A stretch of DNA of 64,000 nucleotides from Isoperla grammatica (Eukaryota > Arthropoda > Insecta > Plecoptera > Perlodidae): positions 34,257,635-34,321,634 of the forward strand of contig OX246747.1 of assembly GCA_945910005.1 (NCBI GenBank). The letters run 5' to 3'. Below, in pieces: positions 55,796-64,000 of this stretch. A model generated the notes under the pieces. That model worked only from the letters and a program-made list of their open reading frames with translations. It was not told the origin of the DNA and ran no database searches. Position 1 is the first letter of the stretch, and every line of letters begins with the position of its first letter. Both the position numbers and the translations under genes were made by a program.

Positions 55796-57662
55796 CTGAA
55801 ACCAAAAGCACACCGGTTCGGTATCCACTAGTTTAAGACAAGGGTGAAAAACTGCCGCTCATTCCGACACGTTGGAACCGAGTTAAAGATTACCAAAATA
55901 TTATTATTTTATTATTGCAATAGGCCTACATACAAACTCATAGTACCTCAGCTGTATCTATATCTAGGTAGTTTTAAAAAGTATCGAGTGGCAAACACTG
56001 CTTATGGGTCTTCCGCCATTTTCAAATTTCTGGATACGCCACTGCATATTGCATGGTGCATACACGGTGCGAACTGACGGGGGGGGGGGGGGGATTTCCC
56101 CTCTGGTAGTTTCATCCCTGGCTCTGTTTTACTGAAAGGTATTCCCACCGGGGATGGCTAAATCCCCACCTCTGGATACCCATCTCATGCACCTTCTTGG
56201 ATGTAACCAAAAGCGCTATATTAAATAAATAAATAGGTTTGTTCAGTTGACCCGTTCCAAACAGTTCAGAGCAGATAAAAGCAGAAATGGCTGTTCAGCT
56301 GACAAACTTGAGCTGTTCGGTGGCTGTTCAGTTGACACAAACAGCTCGATATCGAGCAGGTCGAACATGTTCGGCCTGCTCGGTTGAAAAGGGAGGATCA
56401 GACTCGAGCAGAGCTGAATTGCGCGGGATTTTAAATCTCACCTGTTAGGCCTACATAACATCTACGCAATGTCTGATGAGTCTGATAATCGTAACAGATG
56501 AAAACGGCTATCCAATTGTGCAGGATGATTGCCATTTCTACCAAGTACCAGGTAGGTGTACGCAAATGCCTAATATATTGTTTATTTTACAAGCTAAGTA
56601 GGCCCTAGGCCTATAGGCTAGGCCTAGACCTGGTTTCACGATTAATACCTACTGTTTTAGACTGTCTATAAATAACAATTATTATTAACAGGCATTATTA
56701 AATATTAACAGCTATTATGCTAAATAAATGCTACTACTAGACCCACTAGTTTGAATTTGACGCGTAAACACTGCGCTGGCTGCTCGGTATTGTTCAGCTG
56801 TCAAAACAAGTTCTTTTCTGCTGGGAACGCCCTACTTCCTGTTCGTATGACGTATTTCCGCACAGCTCTATGTTGCTCTAAACTGTTTGGAACGGGTCAA
56901 CTGAACAAACCTTCTATCAAGTGACTTATAAAAAAATCCTTAATCCTTATAAAAAATTTTTTTTTTTAAATTTAAAAAATTTATTAATATTGAATATGAA
57001 TTCCAAAGAGCTCGTACCGGTCCGGAACATCATGAGCGCCATCTCCCTGGCGGTGGGGTCCGCGGGGTCGTCCTCGACCCTACGCAGCAGCTCCTTGATG
57101 AGCGGATGCCTGGGGTTCACCTCGAGCGTCTTCTTCTGGTTGAGGTAGTAGTTGCGCTGCGAGTCGTCAGACTTCTGGTGGGCGTTGGAGACGGCCAGGC
57201 GCTCCATGTTGCCGGTCCAGCCGAACATCGAGGCCACCAACGCGCAGGGCGAGCCAGACAGGCGCTCAGACACCTGCGCCTTCGCGATCTGAAGGGAAAC
57301 AGACGGGGACAAACACGGTCATCTTTCAGAAATAAACATTTTTTTCGACGGATTTCCGTTTTTTTTTCCCAACTTGTTTTTTGTGATAGGTACTGTATGT
57401 ATAATATTAGTTTTATAACAAATTTGTATACACTTAAATAAATAAATATATATTGCTAGCCTTTTGGCCTCTCTTTAATCCTAAATATGTTGGTCGAAAC
57501 GTATCAGCAACTTGTCTACTCATCTACTTGTGTCTATGTGCGACCTACCTAACGTTTTAAGGTAAGCTGTCGTCCTTCTGTACCTTTCCCCTCACTAGAA
57601 CATGTTAATTTGTGTTCCTAGTCCAACTTATCCTAGCCATTTAGGCCTCTTCTAATCATGCA

Positions 57663-57698
<36 letters not shown>

Positions 57699-60600
57699 CA
57701 CTATTCTTTATTTCTTAATGTCTTCTTTCTCTTGCAGTTCCATCTATCCTCTACCACTTTTTCCTGTCCTCCCACCTTCTCTCTCTATCCTCTACCACTG
57801 GAAACTCCTCTCCTCTCAACGCCACATCTGCTTGTACCAGGTCCTGTCATATCTACCTCTAGATCTTCCCACTCTTCTTCTCTCCTTCACTAACTCAAAT
57901 GCTTATCTAAAGGCTGGTCCGCACAGATTTTGAAGACATAACGCATAAGGTTTTAAGACGTTGTTTTAAAAACAACAATGAAAACAACGTCTTAAAAGTT
58001 AAAACTAAAACTTTGTGTGAACGCCAGTACGTGTTTTCTATGATCCAACTTAACGACTACGCGTTAAACCTTAAATCGTATGTCTTAAAAATCTGTGTGG
58101 ACCAGCCTTTAAAAAAAAAAAAAAATTAATTAATAAAATATAAATTTATACACTGAAACGAAAGATGTTTCACATCAATCGCCACGGCGATCGGGTCGCT
58201 CACCTCGTCCTTGAGCGCGTCGTCGCCGAGCCACTTGGTGAGCGGCTCGAACGTCGCCCGCATCGCCTCTGTCCTCTCCTTGGAGCGCGCGTCGCCGGGC
58301 AGCGTCAGCCCCTCCTTGGCGACGTTCTGGAACTTCTTGCCGTCAAACTCGGGCAACGCCGAGATGCAGTACTCGTCCACCGCCTCGACCAGGTACAACA
58401 CCTCGTAGCCCTTGCTCAGCAGGCGCTCGACAAACGGCGATCTCTCCACCTGGCGACACGACAACGCACGTAACGGTTAGCTTATTGATTGAAGTACTCG
58501 TCCACCGCCTCCACCAGGTACAACACCTCGTAGCCCTTGCTCAGCAGGCGCTCGACAAACGGCGATCGCTCCACCTGGCGACACGACAACGCACGTACCG
58601 GTTAGCTTGTTGGTCGTTGCGGCAGTGGCGAGGGGTGAATATTACAGGGAGACACAATTATATATAGGCCTACACGCCTTTGCTCAGCAGGCGCTCGACA
58701 AACGGCGATCGCTCCACCTGGCGACACGACAACGCACGTACCGGTTAGCTTGTTGGTCGTTGCGGCAGTGGCGAGGGGTGAATATTACAGGGAGACACAA
58801 TTATATATAGGCCTACACGCCTTTGCTCAGCAGGCGCTCGACAAACGGCGATCGCTCCACCTGGCGACAACGCACGTACCGGTTAGCTCGTTGGTCGTTG
58901 CGGCAATGGCGAAGGGTGAATATTATAGGGAGACACAATTATATATATGGGAGACCGTATGACAGGTAGAGTGCGCTGTGAGCGATGACGTTCAGTTTAC
59001 CTATTATATCTAGCTCAACTTCAGTTATTTGCACCAAATCTTAAATGCCTACTAAATTATTTACAGTAATTTTGATCATAGACATACTTAAGCACTTAAA
59101 ACTTAATTATTATTAAGTTAACTAGTATTATTATTGTTAGTACTATTATTATTAGTATTAGTAGTAGTATTATTTAGTTAACTTAATTATTATTAAGTTT
59201 TATGTAATTAAAATAAAAATCAGTAGAAGAATCCAAAAAACAAGTGAAACCTAGTACAATGGTTGATGGAATAACACAGTCAACCACACTATTCGCGCGT
59301 GGGTAAGGTTAAGCCGTTCCACAGCCATCTGTATTTACCCGACATCATAATTGCATGCTTCAAGTGAGGGGCATACTGACATTTGTGTGAACAGGAACGC
59401 TTGCAGGGCTGCTGTCATACGGTCTCCCATAGGCCTACACATGTATAAGGGGTGTCTGGGGGGCTCGCCCCCCAGGTATTGTCCCGCAGGGCGTTTTTTT
59501 TGGTCAGTACGTATTTATCTTAGGTTTACACTAAAACACAACAATACAAGTCACTGGCCAAAACGAACTGTAACAAGCTGTGGAAAAAATCGCAGCTCTA
59601 ATACAATTGAAAGAGGCAACCGTAACGCACATTTTTACTGAACGCCAAGACTTGTCTCGCTAGCCACTCGTTTTGAGCGTAGGGGTAGTAGTAGTAGTTT
59701 TAGTAGGCCTATCTATACTATTGGTTTTGTACATTACATGTTTTCTTCATTATTTTTTGGTAAGGGTAGACACTAGGGATGTGCGAGTACTCGTTTTCTC
59801 GAGCTTTTTCGAGTACTTTTTCAAGCTCGAAGTCGAGTCGAGTAGTAGTTTAGGCTCGAAAAAGTTCGAGTTTAAAGGCCTAACCTACAAATTATGAAAA
59901 TGACATCGCTCACGCCGATTTCCATCCAGTTTTAAATTAATCCTACCTGACTTTGTGATGTATCCTAACCTAGGTCTAGCGTCAATAAATAAAGACGTAA
60001 TAATAATAATAATAATAATAATAATCGCAATAATAGGCCTAATGTTGGGCCAGTGTAGGCCTATACAAGTACTAGTAATGAGCCTATTTTCATCTTTTCG
60101 TCGCCAAAGTCTAGGCCTTGGCCTCTTGAGCATCACAAGTAGTGCTTGGAACTTTTATTTCACTGCACTGCACAGACAGCACAGCACATTATTAAATTCG
60201 TGTTTAATTAACGTCAGTCTTGAAGGTTCAGTTGCACTTATAGCCTAACTAGCCTATATTCCGCAAGATATAATATGCATCAATCTAGCTACTATGTATA
60301 TACTACACTGATTATCTATTTCTGTAGGTTATTGTGAGATTGATTTCTTTTTTTTAACTAAAAATGCAAAAGTAAAAAAAAGCTCGAGCTCGACTCGATA
60401 CTCGAGTATCTAGAAGACTACTCGACTCGACTTGTAAAAGTGCTACTCGCACACCTCTAGTAGACACTGTCTTAATGTTTACCCCGACGCTTCGCCCACC
60501 GGTCACGAGTAAGCAATAATCTAGGACAAAGAAAATATCCCACTATATTTTAGCGGGTCCGATCCGTCTGTACGCACCTCCTTCCTGTTGGATCCGGCAA

Positions 60601-63600
60601 TGTAGTAGATGGTATCCTGGTTGTCCTTCATCCGGCCTACGTAGTCGCCGAGCAGCGTCTTGGTCGACTGATTGGACGAGTGGAACATGAGCAGCTTGGC
60701 GAGCCTCGTACGGTTGGACGGGTCCTCGATGACGCCCAGCTTGATGTTGGTCGAGTACTCCTTCCAGAACTTGTCGTAGTCTTCCTTCTCGAGCTTCTTG
60801 AACATGTCGAGCGCCTTGCGCACCAGCTTCTTCTTGATCACCTAAACGCACCCGGGAGAAAATGAGAAACACGTTTGTTTACACCATGGATATAAATGTT
60901 GTTACCAAGATATGTAAAGCCTGTCCGCTCATAGTAGAAACGAAACGTTTAGAGCTAATGACCAATGTTTGTTTAATAGACCGTGAAATAGGGTTTAAAA
61001 TGCCAACAGGTAGCGCGCTGTTGTCATTTTCTTGCAATTCTTATTCTTTCAAAGGGTGACATTCTTCCGTCTTCCGTTATTATAAAATTGGCAACCGTGT
61101 TTTTCTAGTAAATCTTGGTTTACAAGCCGATTATAATGGTTCAATACACAAACATGGCCCATTAGCTCTAATCGTTTCGTTTCTACTATGAGCGGACAGG
61201 CTTTAACTGAATGGAGGTCCAAGGATCTATGCTCGTTCCTCGATGCCAGCTGTATTGTATGATTGCCTGCTTGTTTACATTTTAACGCAGTGTGTTTTTC
61301 AATGTGTTAGCCTATACATCGCCTGGCGTATGTCATTGATATTGATGGCTATAAAAAGAAAGTACGCGAGTATCTGTGTACCCATTGGACATAAAGTAGT
61401 CATTTCATCATTGAAAATAACAATTTCTAAATATACAATATGGCGAGGTTTCGTCAATAATCAATTGTTGAAATCTCAAAAGAGAATCAGTTTTGGTACG
61501 TCCAGATAGCAGTGAGTTACGTATCTTGGTAACAATATTTATAGGCCTATCTATTGTTAAACCAACCCCTTAGAAATTTCTACTAGGATGGGAAGATTAA
61601 CGTTTCGACGTGTAGCGGTGGGTTAGAGGTTATTAGATTTGTCACAGGGTTCGCAACTGTTAGTCAAGTTGTAAATAAATAAAGAGAAATAATACAGGAT
61701 ATATCATAAAAATTGTGATTTTGACATAGATCTGTTTGTTAGCTTGGCTTATCATGGAATTCTACAGACAGGTCGTAGACTCTACAACAAGCTTCCAGAC
61801 GAGATCAAAGACTCCCCAGATATACGAACATTCAAACGCAAAATAACCATGTTTCTGAAAGCGGAGCAGTATTATGATGTAGCCGAGTTCACCGGTCAAG
61901 GAACCAAGCTATGAGCCATACAATGCCTTCAAGGCCTATACGACCTTATGATGTAATATTTAACTCATCTTGACAATGTCCATACAATCTTGTATTGTGG
62001 TTATACAGCTAAGAAACGATATGAAATGGAAAGTAGGACATTACGACATGGACAACACGGTGAAAACTGTTTCAAATAATTATTTCATACATTATTTAAG
62101 TAAATTTGTAATTGTATAAATATTATACAATTGACCAGATCTTACATGATGGCCTGATTAAGCCAAATGTGGGCATATGATAAAAAAAATAAATAAATAA
62201 ATACTCCGCCCAGCCTTGAGAAACACAGTGGATGAATGAAGTCGAACCCTATTGTTCACGCTAGAAACGGCCATAAAAAGAAAGTTTACGGAAATCATGA
62301 AAACATTGGCCTAAGGAAGTCGGAAAACACCATCATCATTCTTCCACTGTGTTTCTTAAGGCTGGGCGGAGTATAGGATGGACATGAAGTTTTTGAGAAG
62401 TATTGTAGGAAAGACTAGATGGGACAGGATAAGGAATGACGACATAAGAAACCAACTAGGCGTAAGGGATTTATTGGAGCGTATTGGAGAGAGAAGACTG
62501 AAATGGTTCGGACATGTCAAGAGGATGGAAAGAGAGAGATTGCCGAGGAGAATGCTAGAACTGGAGATACCAGGTATAGAAGAACCCGAGGAAGACCATG
62601 ACAAAGATGGCACGATAAAGTGAGGAAGGATGTGGAAATACGAGGAGGAGACTGGAATGTAGTTGAGGGGGAAGAGTGGTGGCAGGATAGAAGAAAATGG
62701 AGAGGCCTATCTTCAATGCCGACCCAATGCAGAGTTGGACGTGGCAACAGATGATGATGATGATGATGATGGGAAGATTAACGTTTCAACGTGTAGCGGT
62801 GGGTTAGAGGTTATTAGATTTGTCACAGGGTTCCCAACTGTTAGTCAAGTTGTAAATAAATAAAGAGGAGTACAGTAGATCAAAAAAATCGTGATTTTGA
62901 CATAGATCTGTTTGATTTGATCCATAAACAAGTATTGTTTACAGTCAATGTTGTGATTGAATCGGCATCTGAAGCAGGGTAAGTGGGGGGGGGGGGGGGG
63001 GCACAGTCACAGAGCGAAACCTACTCGATCCAGCGGTACTCTGCAACTGTCGTAGAGAAGAGCTGGATCGAGTAGGTTTTACTCTGCGACTGTCGAGTCA
63101 CTTCATCAAGTTTTAGCCCTAAAGACGGGCAGCCAAGCGGGAGGGGGAATCTAAGGCAGCCAGCTTACCTTGATGAGCTTGTGCTGCTGCAGAGTCTCGC
63201 GGGAAACGTTGAGCGGAAGATCGTCGGAGTCGACGACGCCCTGGACGAAGCTGAGGTAGTTGGGCATCATGTCGTTGAACTCGTCCGTGATGAAGACGCG
63301 ACGCACGAACAGCTGCGGACAAGAGGGGGCGGTCGTTACGTCGGCGTTCTCGTGCCTACTACAGTAACTGGCACATATTATACTACAAAAATAAGATAGA
63401 AAAAAAAAGAAAAACACAAACAATTTGAGTTACAAATATTTCTATCAACTCTGAAGGTGTTGATTTCCTTCCTATCCACCCCCATATTAAATATCCAAAG
63501 CCGTTAGGCACCCTTAACACGTTCACATCGATTATTTAAATGAAAAATCTATTTACAACATCTTGACAAGGAACAGTGCACACGGCCAAACCTAGTTGTT

Positions 63601-63856
63601 TTTATAACATTTTTACCTGTTCTACTAAGTTATTTTTTTTAATATAATACCGTAATGAAATAATACCTTGATGTTGTCTGTCTTGCTGCCGTACTTATTG
63701 AAGCTCTCGCCCGGCTGTGTCTGCGGTATGAACAGGAGAGACTTGAAGGTCACCTCGCCCTCCGCGACAAAGTGCACCTTGCCGAGCGGATCCTTCGTGT
63801 CCTTCGTGATAGACTTGTAGAACTCTGTGTACTCGTCCTCCTTTATGTCGGCCGGC
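55587..63856 (-). CDS. hsp90b1: Endoplasmin / GRP94, ER-resident Hsp90 (C-terminal ~440 residues, 6 exons)
   Basis: Exons on the - strand in transcript order are 63856-63667, 63312-63169, 60841-60578, 58449-58204, 57288-57018 and 55795-55587. The protein is an ATP-driven chaperone of the ER lumen that folds secretory and membrane clients. In order I see the middle domain ([46 protein letters not shown]), the catalytic-loop motif [14 protein letters not shown] with its ATP-contacting Arg, [57 protein letters not shown], and the C-terminal dimerisation domain ([37 protein letters not shown]). An acidic tail ends in HDEL, the ER retrieval signal that separates it from cytosolic Hsp90 (MEEVD) and TRAP1. 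All junctions are in phase. The N-terminal ATPase domain is beyond the right edge. Confidence 0.97.
56235..56912. mobile_element. 678-bp TIR element in hsp90b1 intron
   Basis: AGGTTTGTTCAGTTGACCCG, GTTCCAAACAGTT at the left is mirrored by AACTGTTTGGAAC, CGGGTCAACTGAACAAACCT at the right (about 37 bp). Subterminal GTTCAGCTGACA repeats are present. It has no transposase. Confidence 0.92.
57018..57288 (-). CDS. hsp90b1: hsp90b1 exon: dimerisation domain
   Basis: The acceptor CCCTTCAG and donor GTACGA flank an exon of 271 bases, ending with one spare G. It encodes [40 protein letters not shown], and [14 protein letters not shown], ending MMFRT plus the first base of the Ala codon completed in the last exon. 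Confidence 0.96.
57667..57694. repeat. (TA)n microsatellite
   Basis: About 14 TA units in the hsp90b1 intron. Confidence 0.95.
57910..58109. mobile_element. ~200-bp TIR element, copy 2 (family B), in hsp90b1 intron
   Basis: It is the inverted copy of 17971-18163 with the same ends and internal hairpin, about 95% alike by eye. Confidence 0.92.
58204..58449 (-). CDS. hsp90b1: hsp90b1 exon: middle to C-terminal domain
   Basis: The acceptor GTCGCCAG and donor GTGAGC flank an exon of 246 bases. It encodes [40 protein letters not shown] and ends DDALKDE. Its 5' part is copied three times in the adjacent upstream intron (58492-58910). Confidence 0.96.
58492..58910 (-). repeat. Three tandem partial copies of an hsp90b1 exon start, each with splice acceptor
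   Basis: On the - strand, copies of the acceptor GTCGCCAG followed by GTGGAGCGATCGCCG start at 58574, 58717 and 58860, upstream of the intact exon start at 58449 (spacings 125, 143 and 143). The 58574 copy keeps about 80 exon bases (to the [11 protein letters not shown] region); the other two keep about 40. Linkers contain GTGAATATTACAGGGAGAC repeats. A single shared change (AGA to GCG, Arg codon kept synonymous in effect: ERS) marks all three copies. They lack usable donors and are probably decoy pseudo-exons. Confidence 0.9.
58947..59430. mobile_element. 484-bp TIR element in hsp90b1 intron
   Basis: The 19-bp perfect ends are ATGGGAGACCGTATGACAG and CTGTCATACGGTCTCCCAT, flanked by T and A. 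It directly abuts the pseudo-exon array. Confidence 0.88.
59774..60459. mobile_element. 686-bp hAT-type MITE with 8-bp TSD
   Basis: The ends TAGGGATGTGCGAGTACTCG and CTACTCGCACACCTCTA are flanked by the exact duplication GTAGACAC (59766-59773, 60460-60467). Subterminal CGAGTCGAGT clusters are at both ends. An (AAT)n tract lies at 59999-60024. It has no transposase. Confidence 0.92.
60578..60841 (-). CDS. hsp90b1: hsp90b1 exon: middle domain
   Basis: The acceptor GCGTTTAG and donor GTGCGT flank a 264-base, phase-0 exon. It encodes [37 protein letters not shown] and ends AGSNRKE, which continues in phase into [10 protein letters not shown]. Confidence 0.96.
60915..61205. mobile_element. 291-bp TIR element in hsp90b1 intron
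   Basis: TAAAGCCTGTCCGCTCATAG and the next ~25 bp (to GAGCTAATG) are mirrored at 61160-61205. Confidence 0.9.
61756..62204 (+). mobile_element. LINE 3' fragment (RT C-terminus plus tail)
   Basis: The frame [36 protein letters not shown] ends at TGA 61912-61914. The LYN-LP-DEI-K...FK pattern is the usual end of CR1/L2-type polyproteins. A 3' UTR with GATGGCCTGATTAAGCC and an (AAAT)n tail to 62204 follows. Confidence 0.75.
62202..62376. mobile_element. 175-bp TIR element between two LINE pieces
   Basis: ATACTCCGCCCAGCCTTGAG and AAACACAGTGGA are mirrored by CCACTGTGTTTCTTAAGGCT and GGGCGGAGTAT. Confidence 0.88.
62376..62768 (+). mobile_element. Second LINE C-terminal fragment with (GAT)n tail
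   Basis: [40 protein letters not shown] and [15 protein letters not shown] match the conserved C-terminal region of RTE/Jockey-like endonuclease-RT proteins. The frame shifts near 62580 (a [14 protein letters not shown] continuation in another frame). It ends in (GAT)n at 62751-62770. Confidence 0.82.
62984..63102. mobile_element. ~100-bp hairpin after a G tract
   Basis: A G16 run at 62986-63001 is followed by GAAACCTACTCGATCCAGC, mirrored by GCTGGATCGAGTAGGTTTT at 63060-63080. Confidence 0.8.
63169..63312 (-). CDS. hsp90b1: hsp90b1 exon: catalytic loop
   Basis: The acceptor TCCGCAG and donor GTAAGC flank an exon of 144 bases in phase 0. It encodes [17 protein letters not shown] and [17 protein letters not shown]. 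The SRETLQ Arg corresponds to the catalytic-loop arginine of the Hsp90 family. Confidence 0.96.
63667..63856 (-). CDS. hsp90b1: hsp90b1 exon: start of middle domain
   Basis: The acceptor GCGCAG and donor GTATTA are read on the - strand. It encodes [16 protein letters not shown] through [18 protein letters not shown] to KTDNIK. The next exon upstream in the transcript lies outside the window. Confidence 0.95.
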
Positions 63857-63883
63857 CTGCGCAAGACAGATGCAATGTGTGTT

Positions 63884-63885
<2 letters not shown>

Positions 63886-63938
<53 letters not shown>

Positions 63939-63951
63939 TATATCTCTCTCT
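63886..63951. repeat. (CT)n microsatellite in hsp90b1 intron
   Basis: About 26 CT units, then TCTCTCTC again. The GAGA-rich frame on the - strand across it is an artefact. Confidence 0.96.
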
Positions 63952-64000
63952 TGTTGGATGGAAGAGAATGCCTAACAGGCATTAATCCTGCCATCAAAAA

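Larger units (their letters stand above)
61588..62914. repeat. ~148-bp direct repeats flanking retroelement pieces
   Basis: 61588-61738 and 62769-62914 share ATGGGAAGATTAACGTTTC, GTGTAGCGGTGGGTTAGAGG and TGACATAGATCTGTTTG. The enclosed kilobase holds two LINE fragments and a MITE. This may be a long target-site duplication. Confidence 0.8.

Noticed and set aside
57106..57441. 111-codon + strand frame; similar ones at 58165-58473, 60680-60865 and 63181-63399
   Set aside because: Antisense shadows of hsp90b1 exons.

Overview
The window is nuclear DNA from an animal, most likely an invertebrate. Coding exons are short and separated by long introns with GT..AG ends. There is no operon structure, and most of the sequence is AT-rich noncoding DNA packed with short inverted-repeat transposons, tRNA-derived elements, non-LTR retrotransposon scraps and minisatellites. 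The self-complementary octamer TAGGCCTA is strikingly frequent. The species cannot be named from the sequence. A cuticlin-like ZP membrane protein and the C-terminal half of the endoplasmin suggest an ecdysozoan, perhaps an arthropod, but this is only a lean.

Two protein genes can be supported, and they converge. (1) On the + strand, the 3' part of a gene for a zona-pellucida-domain, single-pass membrane protein: coding exons at 2670-2809, 4686-4847, 23870-24092 and 25552-25762 (stop), with the 5' end beyond the left edge or unrecognised. (2) On the - strand, the 3' part of the ER chaperone endoplasmin/GRP94 (hsp90b1): exons at 63667-63856, 63169-63312, 60578-60841, 58204-58449, 57018-57288 and 55587-55795, ending in the ER-retention signal HDEL. 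The N-terminal ATPase half lies beyond the right edge.

Both genes carry the same oddity. Just upstream of one intact exon there is a tandem array of partial copies made of the intron 3' end, the splice acceptor and the first part of that exon. The ZP gene has six copies at exactly 138 bp spacing (23042-23869). The GRP94 gene has three copies (58492-58910).

From about 26 to 55 kb no host gene is recognised. The main contents are: a five-copy satellite-like array with a 1483-bp unit, each carrying two tRNA-like modules (29240-36510); a hAT-type element nested in a palindromic element (39368-40321); a 1.5-kb segmental duplication (42041-43533 and 44465-45996) whose core holds two diverged modules with three matching hairpins and compensatory base changes, a candidate structured RNA; two neighbouring TTAA-flanked elements (46701-47018, 47141-47862); an exon-like tandem duplication (49500-50510); and a 5'-truncated non-LTR retrotransposon (51930-53402).

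The introns of both genes are also full of transposons. Several show clean target-site duplications, and one has a related, unoccupied insertion site elsewhere in the window. No rRNA, intact tRNA gene or CRISPR array was found.
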